Counted from the first letter of the stretch, positions 1 through 9,288 are shown. The stretch: 64,000 nucleotides of DNA from Trueperella pecoris (GCF_014926385.1 NZ_CP053291.1:124001-188000); one strand, 5' to 3'. The notes: a model not told the origin generated them from the letters alone. A program made the numbers and translations.

Positions 1-50
1 ATGGTGTTGCCTTTCTAGTTTGGGCTTATTCAATAGTTAATAGTTGGGTC

Positions 51-1970
51 TTAGAATCCGCGGCGTCCGCCAGTTGCTCCGCCGCCACCGATGGAGCCGC
101 TGCCGCCGAAGCCGCCGCCTCCGCCACCGCCGAAGCCGCCGGACAGGCCGCCAATGATGATCCCGCGGGCGATGCCGCCGAGGATGGATCCGGCCATGGC
201 TCCAGCGAACGAATCGTCGCGCGAGGAGTAGCCGCCGGATCCGTAGGGGCCGCCACGATCCATGCGCTCGATGTCGTTGAACGCGGCCTGCTTGGCGCGT
301 CCTGCGGCGAGTCGTGCTGCCTCGGCGAGCTGGATTTGCTCCTGCGGGCTACCTGCTTGGGTGGCACGCAGGTAAAGGTCGTGGGCCTGGGCGAGCTGTT
401 CGCGTGCGCCGCTACGGGTGGAGGCCCGGTAACGTGTCACCGTTGAATCGGCTTCGTCCAGCGCGCGCTTGGCGATCAGCAACGCGTGGGCCGCGTCGGC
501 CTGAAGCTTCTTACGAGCCTCGTCGGCCTGACGGAACGGTTCGAGCGCGAGGTCAATCTTGCTTTCGGTGTCATGCAGTTCTTCTGCCATGCGGAAAGGA
601 TCGACTTGACCAGCTGAGGCTCGTTGCACGGTTTCCTGAGCGGTGGCCATCAGTGGTGCGACGGCGGGATCTGCGGGTGCGAGTCGCTTGGCGTCTGCGA
701 TATCGGAGGAAAGTGACTCGATGCGGCGTCGGACCTCTTCCTGTTCCGCTTCGAGTTCCTTCGGCGCATTGAGCAACGTCTCGGCGAGCTGCGAGGCCTG
801 GTTGAGTGTGCCTTCTGCCATGCGCACATAGGGCACGGCCCCGTTGCGATCATCGGAAGCTAGTTCGTTGCCGGCGGCCTTGAGCGATTCTTCGCTGGCC
901 TCGAGTAGGTGGGCGACCTGGTCGGGGTAGGTGCGCAAGGTTTGAAGTGCCGAGGCCGGGTAGTTGACCTCGAGGTTGTCGAGCGTGCGCCGCCCAAGAT
1001 CGAGCCTGCCGGCAATCTCGGACATGCGAGTGCGGATTTCGGAGATCTTGGAATCGACGTTCGCCGCGAGCTTGCGCAGTTCGGAAAACTCTTTGGTGTG
1101 AAGATCAAGCGCTTGGCGCGCTGTCCCGACGAGTTCGGTGATCTTCTCGCTGAGCTCCACCTTCTGTTGTGGTGTCTCAGGATCCGTGTCGTGAAGCTGG
1201 GAATGGAGCTGGAACGCGGACTGCGTGGCGGCCTTCGCCTTTTCGAGCGTTTGCTGGAAGCTCTTGGTTGCCTCGAGCCCGAACTCGGCACGGGCGAACT
1301 CGAGTTCGGCGCTGGCCGCCCGGACGTCGTTGTCGGTAGCGAGCAGGGCTGCCGACGCGATCTGAACCTGCTTGTCAGCTTCTTCGAGCGAGGCTTTCGC
1401 CGACCGACGCTTGCGTGCCGCTCCCATGGCGAGTGCGCCTCCGCCGAGTGCGAGTGCGCCTCCTCCGACGGCTACCCAGGGGATCTGGGCGGGACCGCCG
1501 ACGACGGCGTCGCCACCACGTGCGAGGGAATCGACATTTTTCGCCAACGCCAGTATGCCTTCATCCCACTTTTGGGCGCTGAAGAGCTTCATGACGTCGT
1601 CGTTGGCGGCTTTGTTGATCGTAATTTCGGAGACGCCGGGGTCCGGGGCTGTGGAGTGCCACCCGACCTCGGAGGTGCCGGAGGAGATGACGATGACCCC
1701 GTCGTAGCGGTCCATCCCCGAACGTCGATGGGTCTCTTGAGCCCACTTTTGGGCGTCAATGCCGTCAGTGTTGTTCACCGTGACGATCCAAAAATCCTTG
1801 CCGGGGATCTTGTTCAATTCGGATTCGATGGCGGAATCGTTGGAGGCGAGGTCTGCCAGGTCGGTGAAGCGGGAGGTCAATTCCTGGGGCGGTTCGGCGG
1901 ATGCGGCCGACGGCATAAGGGTGGCGCCGAGGGCGAACACGCCAGCGGCAACAATGTGTGACCTTCTCAA
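51..1970 (-). CDS. TPM-domain envelope protein with coiled coil and Gly-rich tail
   Basis: A 639-residue protein. A signal peptide (residues 1 to about 25, ending ASA) is followed by a TPM (TLP18.3/Psb32/MOLO-1) type domain at about 40-150, a Gly/Ala-rich membrane segment near 160-185 followed by basic residues, a long charged coiled coil (about 190-560), and a C-terminal hydrophobic, extremely Gly-rich tail. TPM proteins are envelope-associated; their exact role is unclear. The start is a TTG at 1970 because GAGGAGG lies 5-6 nt upstream of it on the minus strand; an earlier in-frame TTG at 1988 would place the Shine-Dalgarno inside the gene. It stands alone, diverging from the cold-shock gene. 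Confidence 0.85.
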   Translation of the reverse strand: MRRSHIVAAGVFALGATLMPSAASAEPPQELTSRFTDLADLASNDSAIESELNKIPGKDFWIVTVNNTDGIDAQKWAQETHRRSGMDRYDGVIVISSGTSEVGWHSTAPDPGVSEITINKAANDDVMKLFSAQKWDEGILALAKNVDSLARGGDAVVGGPAQIPWVAVGGGALALGGGALAMGAARKRRSAKASLEEADKQVQIASAALLATDNDVRAASAELEFARAEFGLEATKSFQQTLEKAKAATQSAFQLHSQLHDTDPETPQQKVELSEKITELVGTARQALDLHTKEFSELRKLAANVDSKISEIRTRMSEIAGRLDLGRRTLDNLEVNYPASALQTLRTYPDQVAHLLEASEESLKAAGNELASDDRNGAVPYVRMAEGTLNQASQLAETLLNAPKELEAEQEEVRRRIESLSSDIADAKRLAPADPAVAPLMATAQETVQRASAGQVDPFRMAEELHDTESKIDLALEPFRQADEARKKLQADAAHALLIAKRALDEADSTVTRYRASTRSGAREQLAQAHDLYLRATQAGSPQEQIQLAEAARLAAGRAKQAAFNDIERMDRGGPYGSGGYSSRDDSFAGAMAGSILGGIARGIIIGGLSGGFGGGGGGGFGGSGSIGGGGATGGRRGF

Positions 1971-2225
1971 GAAGACCTCCTCAACCAAATCTGCGAACCT
2001 GTGGTGCGCACCATCACGCTACCAACTGCGTGGCCCTCGTGCGACATAGATCAGCCGTAAGCGTGGTGGAGCGCTCCCCGACACCGTCTTCGCTGGTGGG
2101 ACGGCGGGCAACATGGCGTCGTGAAATTTTGTCGGAGGGATGTGTCAGAATCGGAAGCGAAAAGAATCCACGGAAAGTGCCATAATGTATGGACGTACTT
2201 ACCCAAGCATGAAAGAGAGCGTCAG

Positions 2226-2600
2226 GTGCCCACAGGAAAGGTGAAGTTCTTCGACGATAAGAAGGGCTTTGGTTTTATCTCCGGCGATGACGGCCAGGAA
2301 GTCTACCTGCCCGAAAGCTCGGTCCCGATTGGTGCGCGCCTGCGCCCGGGGACGCGCGTTGAATACGGTATTGGTGACACCCGCCGTGGCCCGGCTGCCC
2401 TGCAGGTGTCGGTGATTGAAAAGCAGAAGTCGTTGGCGGCGGCGAACCGTCGCCCGGCTGAGGACATGGTTCCCATCATTGAAGATCTGATCAAGATCCT
2501 CGATCACGCTTCGACCTCACTTCGCCGTGGCCGCTACCCGGAAGGCGGCCCGCGCATCGCGCAGGCCTTGCGCGCTCTCGCTGAGGACTTCGATGTCTAA
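2226..2600 (+). CDS. Cold-shock domain protein with C-terminal extension
   Basis: A 124-residue protein. Residues 1 to about 65 are a cold-shock OB fold: GKVKFF, then KGFGFI (RNP1). The RNP2 position, usually VFVHFS, reads VYLPES, so the canonical aromatic and His are absent. Residues 70-124 form a helical extension found in actinobacterial homologues. The GTG start at 2226 is chosen because the CSD begins immediately after it; upstream in-frame residues do not resemble the family. It likely binds single-stranded nucleic acid. The stop overlaps the DUF3027 start by 8 nt, implying translational coupling. Confidence 0.9.
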   Translation: MPTGKVKFFDDKKGFGFISGDDGQEVYLPESSVPIGARLRPGTRVEYGIGDTRRGPAALQVSVIEKQKSLAAANRRPAEDMVPIIEDLIKILDHASTSLRRGRYPEGGPRIAQALRALAEDFDV

Positions 2601-3387
2601 TCGCATTAACCCATCCCTGAACGTCACGAAGGAAAAGACGCTCGCCCGGGCTGTTGATCAGGCCCGGGAGGCCCTCCACGATGTCACCCACGTGTCGAAC
2701 ATCGGCGAGCACGCCGGCGTCGTTCAGGAAGGCGAACGCGTGGTGACGCACGCTTTCGCCTGCCTCCTTCCCGGTTACAAGGGGTGGTTCTGGACCGTCA
2801 CGCTCTCGCGCGTTCCGCGCGGGCGCAAGGGAACGGTGGACGAGGTTTCGCTTCGTCCGGGCCCGGAGGCGCTCCTTGCGCCCGAATGGGTGCCGTGGGC
2901 GGATCGCCTTCGCCCGGGAGACGTCACGGGCACAGATCGACTTCCCTATAACCCTGATGACTCTAACCTCCAGGCCAACGCCGATCCGCGCTTCGATGAG
3001 GGCTTTGAAGCCACCGGCATCGATGGTGATGAAATTGCAGAATTCGAGCTCGGCCTGGGGCGGGTGCGAGTGCTGTCAGATGAGGGCCGCATGGACGCCT
3101 ACAAGCGCTGGTACGAAGGCGAAAACGGGCCGGACAACGCTGCGACTCGCGCGGCGAAGGCGCCCTGTTCCACGTGCGGCTACCTGATGCACATGGGTGG
3201 CTCGGCGCGCCAGCTGTTCGGCGTGTGCGCCAACGAATGGAGCGCGTTTGACGGCAAGGTGGTCTCGCTGGACCACGGCTGTGGCGCCCACTCCGAGACC
3301 GACACCCCCAAGCCGGAAAAGATGTGGGATCCTAGCGATCCCGTTCTTGACGACGACGATCTGGATATCGTCGAGCTCGAGGGATAG
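2593..3387 (+). CDS. DUF3027 family protein
   Basis: A 264-residue soluble protein matching the actinobacterial DUF3027 family. The C-terminal third carries CSTC followed by two further Cys (in GVCANEW and HGCGAH), a likely zinc site, and the tail is acidic. It starts inside the end of the cold-shock gene (ATG at 2593, 8-nt overlap) and is almost contiguous with manA. Its function is unknown; conserved coupling to a cold-shock protein suggests an RNA-related or regulatory role (inference). Confidence 0.88.
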   Translation: MSNRINPSLNVTKEKTLARAVDQAREALHDVTHVSNIGEHAGVVQEGERVVTHAFACLLPGYKGWFWTVTLSRVPRGRKGTVDEVSLRPGPEALLAPEWVPWADRLRPGDVTGTDRLPYNPDDSNLQANADPRFDEGFEATGIDGDEIAEFELGLGRVRVLSDEGRMDAYKRWYEGENGPDNAATRAAKAPCSTCGYLMHMGGSARQLFGVCANEWSAFDGKVVSLDHGCGAHSETDTPKPEKMWDPSDPVLDDDDLDIVELEG

Positions 3388-3397
3388 TCCCGCGCCC

Positions 3398-4651
3398 ATG
3401 CACGTGATCCAGGGGCGCGTCCGCGACTACGCATGGGGAGCCCGCGATGTCATCCCGAATTTCTTTGGCATGGCTCAAGGAAACTTCCCCGTGGCAGAGC
3501 TGTGGTTCGGCGCGCATGCGGCGGCCCCCGCGCGTTGCGAGGTTGGCAACCAGGCGCTCGCCTTGGCCGCGGCCGATACTCGCGATATCGGCGCGGCGCG
3601 CGCGTGCCAAAGCGATTTGCGTCAATACGTGGCCAGCGATCCCGTAGGGATCCTCGGGCGCGACGTGGCCAGGCGCGGGGAAGGGCAGTTGCCCTTCCTG
3701 CTGAAGCTGATCGCGCCAGCCCAGCCGCTGTCTTTGCAGGTTCACCCCTCCATCGAGCAGGCCCGCGTGGGCTTTGCGCGGGAAGACCGGCAGGGGATCG
3801 CGCTCGATGCGCCGAACCGGTCCTACAAGGATGCCAACCACAAGCCGGAGCTCGTCTACGCCTTCACGCGATTCGAGGCGCTCGTCGGCTTCCGCTCGCC
3901 GCGGCGAATCATCGGCGTGCTTGAGGGGCTGGGCGCCCCGCTCGCTGACGAGCTGGCGGCGGTGATCCGGTGCGAACCGGACGCGAGGGGCGTCCGGCGT
4001 GCCTTTTCTTCACTGCTTTTGGAGGGGACTCGCCCAAGCGAGTCGGCCGTCGCTGAGGTCGTGGCTGCGTGTGCCGCGCGTCCGCCGGAAGACTCCCCGT
4101 CCCAGCGCGCGGATTCGATCGTGGGCACGCTCGCGAGTTATTACCCGGGCGATCCTGGCGTGGTGGCTTCCCTTCTGCTCAATCCTGTGACGCTCAAGCC
4201 TGGCGAGGCCATGTTCACGCCCGCGGGCACGGTCCACGCCTACCTTTCGGGGTTCGGCATGGAGATCATGGCCAACTCAGACAACGTGCTTCGCGCAGGG
4301 TTGACGTCCAAGTATGTGGACGTCCCCGAGCTGATCGACGTCATGGAGACCGTGGCGGCCCCGCCCATCCGCATCGCGCCCGAACGTATCTCCCATGTGC
4401 AGTCCACGTACTATGCGCCCGTGGACGATTTCGAGCTGTCCATCATCGACCTGCGAGACGCCTCGGCTCGCGTCAAGCTCCGCGGCGGCGGCCCACGCAT
4501 CATCCTGGCGTTGGCTGGCGCTGCGGAAATACGTACGGCCAGCGGCCAGTACTGTTTGCTCAACACCGGTCAGGCCGCTTTTCTTCGGGCGGACGACGGC
4601 GTTGCCCACGTTCGTGGCGCGGGCCGGCTCGTGCAGGCCGACGTTCCGTAG
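3398..4651 (+). CDS. manA: Mannose-6-phosphate isomerase, class I
   Basis: A 417-residue type I phosphomannose isomerase interconverting mannose-6-P and fructose-6-P in the cytosol. Metal-site signatures are present in order: QVHPS (about residue 110), HKPEL (about 148), and the catalytic stretch with PAGTVHAYLSG followed by NSDNVLRAGLTSK. The length fits the family. The ATG at 3398 begins the usual N-terminus (MHVIQGRVRDYAWG) 10 nt after the DUF3027 stop, so it is probably in the same operon. The product feeds GDP-mannose or mannose catabolism. Confidence 0.95.
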   Translation: MHVIQGRVRDYAWGARDVIPNFFGMAQGNFPVAELWFGAHAAAPARCEVGNQALALAAADTRDIGAARACQSDLRQYVASDPVGILGRDVARRGEGQLPFLLKLIAPAQPLSLQVHPSIEQARVGFAREDRQGIALDAPNRSYKDANHKPELVYAFTRFEALVGFRSPRRIIGVLEGLGAPLADELAAVIRCEPDARGVRRAFSSLLLEGTRPSESAVAEVVAACAARPPEDSPSQRADSIVGTLASYYPGDPGVVASLLLNPVTLKPGEAMFTPAGTVHAYLSGFGMEIMANSDNVLRAGLTSKYVDVPELIDVMETVAAPPIRIAPERISHVQSTYYAPVDDFELSIIDLRDASARVKLRGGGPRIILALAGAAEIRTASGQYCLLNTGQAAFLRADDGVAHVRGAGRLVQADVP

Positions 4652-4858
4652 GTTGGACGACGCCGTCGCGCCGGCTCGTCCTGTCGGCGCGCCTGGCCTG
4701 GGGCGTGGGTGCGCGACTGGGCCAGGGCGCGGGGTGTGCCGACGGCGTCGTTGTTCGTCTCGTCACAGATCCCAAAAAGTGGTCAGAAAATGGCCAAAAG
4801 GCGTCCGTTTTGTGAGACGCAATTTGATCGCCCCTGGTGGCGGTGTGAGACTCGACGG

Positions 4859-6334
4859 GTGAGTACTTCTAAGGGCACTGCGACCGCACAGCAGAACACC
4901 ACGTCCCCTAGCTTCCTCGAGAGCTACTTCCGTCTAACCGAGCGTGGCTCGAGCGTGGGGCAAGAGCTCCGCGGCGGCCTCGTGACGTTCTTCGCGATGG
5001 CATACATCCTCGTCCTGAACCCGATCATCCTCTCGGGCCCGGACTCGACCGGCCACTTCCTTGGCGGAGGCACCGAGCCTAACCTTCCGGCTATCGCCGC
5101 GGGAACCGCGCTCGTCGCAGGCGTCCTGTCGATCCTCATGGGCGCGGTCGCCAACTTCCCGTTGGCGCTTGCCGCGGGCCTGGGCCTGAACTCGATCGTC
5201 GCATTCACGATCGTCAAGCTCCCGGGCATGACCTGGGCCGACGGCATGGGCATCATCGTCATCGAGGGCCTCGTCATCGTCCTGCTGGTTCTGACTGGGC
5301 TACGCGAAGCAATCTTCCGCGCGGTGCCAAAGGTTCTGCGTACCGCCATCACCGTCGGCATCGGCCTGTTCATCACCCTCATCGGCCTGATCAACTCCGG
5401 TATCGTCGGCACCGGCCCCACGCCGCTGGCCTTCGGCGTCAACGGTTCGATCTCCACCTGGCCGCTGGTTGTTTTCATCGCGGGCATGTGCTTGACGATT
5501 GCGCTCATGGTTCGCCACGTGCAGGGCGCGATCCTGTGGGGCATTCTTGGCGGCACCGTCCTGGCGTTCGTGGTGGAGGCAGTCGGCCACCTCGGCCCGA
5601 AGGGTGCCGAAAACGTGGGCGGCTGGGGCCTGACGATCCCTGCCCTGTCGGGATCGCCCATCCAGGTCCCCGACTTCGGCACGCTCGGCCAGTTCTCCGT
5701 TGTGGGGCCGTTCCAGAAGATCGGCATCCTCGCCGTCGTTGTGCTGGCCTTCTCGGTCATGCTCGCCGACTTCTTCGACACGATGGGGACGATGGTGGCC
5801 GTCGCCGCTGAGGGCCACCTCCTCGACGAGGAAGGCAACCCGCCGCACACCCAGCGCATCCTCCTGGTCGACTCCCTCGGTGCGATCGCGGGCGGCGTGG
5901 GCGGCGTGTCGTCGAATACGTCCTTCGTCGAGTCGGCCACCGGCGTCGCCGACGGCGCACGCACCGGCCTATCCGCCATCTTCACCGGCGCCTTCTTCCT
6001 CCTGGCCACCTTCCTAGCCCCGCTGTTCGCGATGGTTCCCTCGGAGGCCGCCGCGCCCGCGCTCGTGGCCGTCGGATTCCTCATGATGCAGCAGGTGGTG
6101 GATATCAAGTGGTCCGACCTGTCCGTCGCTATCCCGGCCTTCATGACCATCATCTTCATGCCGTTCGGCTACTCGATCACGGTGGGCATCGGAGTCGGCT
6201 TCATCACCTACGTCTTCATGCAGATCGTCATCGGTAAGGCCCGTTCGGTTCATTCGCTGATGTACCTGACGGCCGGCGCGTTCGTCATCTACTTCTTGCT
6301 CGCCCCCATCAATGCGCTCCTCGGGCTGTCCTAG
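4859..6334 (+). CDS. NCS2/AzgA-type purine permease
   Basis: A 491-residue polytopic membrane protein of the NCS2 hypoxanthine/guanine/adenine permease (AzgA) subgroup. It shows many hydrophobic helices and the family motifs ADFFDTMGTMV (about residue 305) and SSNTSFVESATGVADGARTG (about 345). It imports purine bases by proton symport. I chose the GTG at 4859 because residues after it match the family N-terminus; the 207 bp upstream (4652-4858) contain no recognisable riboswitch. An intrinsic terminator lies downstream at 6426-6459. Confidence 0.93.
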   Translation: MSTSKGTATAQQNTTSPSFLESYFRLTERGSSVGQELRGGLVTFFAMAYILVLNPIILSGPDSTGHFLGGGTEPNLPAIAAGTALVAGVLSILMGAVANFPLALAAGLGLNSIVAFTIVKLPGMTWADGMGIIVIEGLVIVLLVLTGLREAIFRAVPKVLRTAITVGIGLFITLIGLINSGIVGTGPTPLAFGVNGSISTWPLVVFIAGMCLTIALMVRHVQGAILWGILGGTVLAFVVEAVGHLGPKGAENVGGWGLTIPALSGSPIQVPDFGTLGQFSVVGPFQKIGILAVVVLAFSVMLADFFDTMGTMVAVAAEGHLLDEEGNPPHTQRILLVDSLGAIAGGVGGVSSNTSFVESATGVADGARTGLSAIFTGAFFLLATFLAPLFAMVPSEAAAPALVAVGFLMMQQVVDIKWSDLSVAIPAFMTIIFMPFGYSITVGIGVGFITYVFMQIVIGKARSVHSLMYLTAGAFVIYFLLAPINALLGLS

Positions 6335-6425
6335 CCGAGGGATGGTCCTCTTTTAGGGTTCGCCTCGGGGAGGGCGAGTTCGAGTAGGGGCAAGTTCTGC
6401 CGGCGCGGGCCGGCTGAAGACGTCG

Positions 6426-6459
6426 GCGGCCCCGGGCTTAGCCTCGGGGCCGCTTCCTT
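6426..6459 (+). terminator. Putative intrinsic terminator after the purine permease
   Basis: Nine-bp GC stem (GCGGCCCCG/CGGGGCCGC) with a loop that can extend by GC pairs, followed by TTCCTT. It is about 90 nt downstream of the permease stop and points towards the convergent serC. Confidence 0.55.
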
Positions 6460-6463
6460 ATGT

Positions 6464-6523
6464 CGTGCGGGGCGCTACCGTGCGGGGCGCTACCGTGCGG
6501 GGTGCTACCGTGCGGGGCGCAAC
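6464..6523. repeat. Four tandem copies of a 15-bp repeat
   Basis: Units at 6464, 6479, 6494 and 6509 read CGTGCGGGGCGCTAC with one change in the third (GGTGCTAC) and one in the fourth (GCGCAAC). They lie in the convergent intergenic gap between the purine permease and serC, just after a terminator. This is likely slippage-prone simple repeat DNA. Confidence 0.8.
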
Positions 6524-6536
6524 TGCCGTGTGCGAC

Positions 6537-7634
6537 TCACCGCCTCCCGACGACGACGTCAATTGCCTCGAGTAGCGCCAGCACGTCGCCGGTGTCGATC
6601 GACGGGAAGGTGGCGATCCGCAACTGGTTGCGTCCCAACGATCGGTATGGCTCGATGTCGTAAATCCCGACTTCGCGAAGTGAGCGGGCGACGCCAGCCG
6701 CGTCGACGGCGTCGTCGAAGTCGATCGTGCATACTACCGGCGAGCGGAATTCTTCGGCCATGAAGGGGCGGGTGAAGTCGTGCGCGTCCGCCCAGGCGTA
6801 GACAGCGCCGGAGCTGGCGCGTGAGCGGGCCTCCATTCCGGCTAGGCCGCCGTTGTCCAGCATCCAGCTCACCTGCGATTCGAGCATGAGGAGCGTGGCG
6901 ATCGCGGGCGTGTTCAGCGTCTGGGCTTTGCGTGAATTGGCTGCCGCGAGGGAGAGGTTGAGGAAGTCTGGCACCCAGCGTTCGGTGCTGAGGCGCTCGA
7001 TGCGTTCGAGCGCGGCGGGCGAGGCGAGGGCTAACCACAAGCCGCCGTCGGCGCCGAAACACTTCTGTGGGGAGAAATAGTAGAAGTCGACGTCGGCCGC
7101 GTTGAAGCCGATGCCGCCCGCGATCGAGGTCCCGTCGACGACGGTGAGTGCGCCTGCGTCCCCGATGCGCCGCAGCGGAGTTGTCGCGCCGGTCGACGTC
7201 TCGTTGTGAGCATAGAGATAGGTGTCGACGCCGTCAGTCGGCTCGCACTCAATCATCTGCCCCGGCTTCACCCGGCGCAGGTCCGCGGCCGGTAGCCAGG
7301 GGGCCCGCTCGAGCGCGCGCGCCGCCTTGCCGGAAAATTCGCCGACGACGGCAGCCTGCGCCATGTCCTCCACGAGGCAAAACGGGATCGCGTCCCACAA
7401 CGCCGAGGCGCCGCCGTTGCCGAGGATCACCTCGTAGCCCGCGGGAAGATCGAAGAGCTCGGCGAGGCCGGACTGTATCGATGCCACCGCCTCGCGCACC
7501 CCCGGCTTGCGGTGGGACGTGCCCAGGAGGCCGGCCGTGCTGATCGCCTGCACCTGAGACGGGCGGACCTTGGATGGGCCGGAACCGAATCGGCCGTCGG
7601 CGGGCAGGTGGGAAAAATTCAATGGCTCGTTCAT
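6537..7634 (-). CDS. serC: Phosphoserine aminotransferase
   Basis: A 365-residue class V PLP aminotransferase of the actinobacterial SerC type, converting 3-phosphohydroxypyruvate plus glutamate to phosphoserine in serine biosynthesis. Visible signatures are the FGSGPSKVR N-terminal motif, GTSHRKP, GNGGASALWDA, VVDGTSIAGG, and the PLP lysine in YYFSPQKCFGADGGLW. The start is the ATG at 7634; the 27 upstream in-frame residues are not family-like. It is divergent from the DtxR-family gene. Confidence 0.95.
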   Translation of the reverse strand: MNEPLNFSHLPADGRFGSGPSKVRPSQVQAISTAGLLGTSHRKPGVREAVASIQSGLAELFDLPAGYEVILGNGGASALWDAIPFCLVEDMAQAAVVGEFSGKAARALERAPWLPAADLRRVKPGQMIECEPTDGVDTYLYAHNETSTGATTPLRRIGDAGALTVVDGTSIAGGIGFNAADVDFYYFSPQKCFGADGGLWLALASPAALERIERLSTERWVPDFLNLSLAAANSRKAQTLNTPAIATLLMLESQVSWMLDNGGLAGMEARSRASSGAVYAWADAHDFTRPFMAEEFRSPVVCTIDFDDAVDAAGVARSLREVGIYDIEPYRSLGRNQLRIATFPSIDTGDVLALLEAIDVVVGRR

Positions 7635-7762
7635 GTATCGATCTTCCCACTCGCGGCGCGGCGGTGTGGATGCGTTTCGCCTACCGGGCGCTGTGGAGAA
7701 AGTCTTGCAGGCCACGAGCGGCCGAGTTCCGGGTAAGATGGCGATACGACGAAGGGGGAGAC

Positions 7763-8446
7763 GTGAGCCAGCTGATTGATACCACCGAGATGTACCTCAA
7801 GACGGTCTATGAACTGAAAGAGGAAAACATTCCGGCTTTGCGTGCGCGCATCGTGGAAAGGCTTGGGCAGTCGGGGCCGACTGTGTCCGAGACCGTGAGC
7901 CGCCTCGAGCGTGACGGGCTTGTGAAGGTGGGTCGCAGCCGCGAAATTGAATTCACCAAAGAAGGTTGCCACCACGCCAACCAGGTGATGCGCCGCCATC
8001 GCCTCGTCGAGCGGCTACTGTTCGACGTCATCAAGCTCGATTGGCCGCGCCTGCATGATGAGGCCTGCCGTTGGGAGCACGTGGTGTCCGACGACGTCGC
8101 CGACCGCATCGAAGATCTCCTCAATAACCCGCACACCGATCCCTATGGAAACGTGATCCCCGCGGCTAACTCGGACGGCGTGCTCGACCTCGCCAAGGCC
8201 GGCGTCGTGTCCGTCATGGACGTGCCCGCCGGTGACGGGACGGTGTACGTGATCGACCGGATCGTGGAGTCCGCCCAGCTCGACGTCGACAACCTGGCGA
8301 TGCTCGCCTACGAAGGGTTCCTGCCGGGAACAAACGTGACCGTCGATGTTGTCGATTCCGATAGCGCAATCATCTCCCGCGACGCCGATTCTGTGCGGCT
8401 TTCTGCCGATGTGGCCGGAGGAATTTTCCTGCGCAAGATTCAGTGA
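7763..8446 (+). CDS. DtxR/IdeR-family metal-dependent repressor
   Basis: A 227-residue three-domain metalloregulator: N-terminal winged helix (TEMYLKTVYELKEE through about 70), a metal-binding dimerisation domain with the His/Glu/Cys pattern near 100-115 (HDEACRWEHVVSD), and a C-terminal SH3-like domain. Family members bind Fe(II) or Mn(II) and repress uptake genes. The GTG start at 7763 has GAAGGGGGAG just upstream. It is the most plausible regulator of the siderophore operon at 26781, whose promoter bears a DtxR-like dyad. Confidence 0.93.
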   Translation: MSQLIDTTEMYLKTVYELKEENIPALRARIVERLGQSGPTVSETVSRLERDGLVKVGRSREIEFTKEGCHHANQVMRRHRLVERLLFDVIKLDWPRLHDEACRWEHVVSDDVADRIEDLLNNPHTDPYGNVIPAANSDGVLDLAKAGVVSVMDVPAGDGTVYVIDRIVESAQLDVDNLAMLAYEGFLPGTNVTVDVVDSDSAIISRDADSVRLSADVAGGIFLRKIQ

Positions 8447-8457
8447 CGTATCACATC

Positions 8458-8497
8458 GTTATCAAATCGTGACAAAAAGTTATTGGCCCGTTATGCT
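8458..8497 (+). promoter_or_regulatory. Promoter with MtrA-like direct repeat before NlpC/P60 gene
   Basis: A -35-like GTGACA (8469-8474) and a -10-like TATGCT (8492-8497) are 17 nt apart. The -35 overlaps the second of two half-sites, GTTATC and GTGACA, 11 nt apart, reminiscent of the GTnAC direct repeat of the actinobacterial response regulator MtrA, which controls cell-wall hydrolases. The assignment to MtrA is inference. Confidence 0.4.
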
Positions 8498-8577
8498 GAT
8501 ATCTGGGTTTGCAGGGATCGTGTAGATCTAGGCGAACGAAGATACTGAAGTTGGCAAGCAATACGGAGTTAATTTTT

Positions 8578-9288
8578 ATGGCGGGACGTCACGAAATGGT
8601 TGCACCTCGTGCAACTTTCTCGAAGTCAACCATGACGACAGCAGCTACCGCGTCCGCAGCAGGAATGCTCATGGGACTCGGAGCGCCGATTGCGCTAGCA
8701 GCGGGTAACGACAACGCCGAACCGCTCAAGGCAGCCGCAGTCGCGATTGCGACCCCGGCGGCGACGGCGAACACGGTCGCCACCGTCGAGCTGAACACCG
8801 TTTCGGCCGGCGAATGGGAAATGGAGACCGTCGTCCTCGAAGCCGGGCCCGCAGCCCCGGCAACCACCACGGCCAACGGCCAGATCGCTGGCGAACGCAC
8901 TGGAACCGCCCGCACCGCTCAGACGGCAGAGAAAGTGGCCTTTAACCCGGCCGCCTCGGGCTCCATCGTCGGCACGGCCATGTCCTACACCGGCGCCCCC
9001 TACCGTTGGGGCGGCACCACCCCCGCGGGCTGGGACTGCATCGGCTTCGTCCGCTACGTCTACGCTCAGCACGGCGTGGCAATCGGCGGCTCGACCACCT
9101 CTGTTCTTTCCGTCGGCAAGCGCGTCCCCTACTCGCAGGCGCGCCCGGGCGACATCCTTTACTGGCCCGGCCACGTCGCCATCTCCCTTGGCAATGGCAT
9201 GAACGTCGGCGCATGGAACCCCTCGCTGGGTACGACCACCGGCCCCGATTCGGCCATTGGCACCCCGGTCGTCATCCGCGTCTTCTAA
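8578..9288 (+). CDS. Secreted NlpC/P60 peptidoglycan hydrolase
   Basis: A 236-residue exported protein. An N-terminal signal segment (Ala-rich, ending ALAAG near residue 42) and a low-complexity Ala/Thr linker precede a C-terminal NlpC/P60 domain (about 125-236) with YRWGGTTPAGWDCIGFV (catalytic Cys) and PGHVAI (catalytic His). Such endopeptidases cut D-Glu-meso-DAP type bonds in peptidoglycan. The ATG at 8578 is used; there is no strong Shine-Dalgarno. A well-formed terminator follows. Confidence 0.9.
   Translation: MAGRHEMVAPRATFSKSTMTTAATASAAGMLMGLGAPIALAAGNDNAEPLKAAAVAIATPAATANTVATVELNTVSAGEWEMETVVLEAGPAAPATTTANGQIAGERTGTARTAQTAEKVAFNPAASGSIVGTAMSYTGAPYRWGGTTPAGWDCIGFVRYVYAQHGVAIGGSTTSVLSVGKRVPYSQARPGDILYWPGHVAISLGNGMNVGAWNPSLGTTTGPDSAIGTPVVIRVF

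Noticed and set aside
51-1988. TTG at 1988 as start of the TPM protein
   Set aside because: GAGGAGG would be inside the gene; TTG at 1970 is placed right behind it.
4652-4858. Purine riboswitch before the NCS2 permease
   Set aside because: No TATA/GG-loop aptamer pattern or attenuator found.
8447-8577. ydaO/c-di-AMP riboswitch before the NlpC/P60 gene
   Set aside because: Only 131 bp are available and I cannot see the conserved ydaO core or a terminator. A simple promoter fits.
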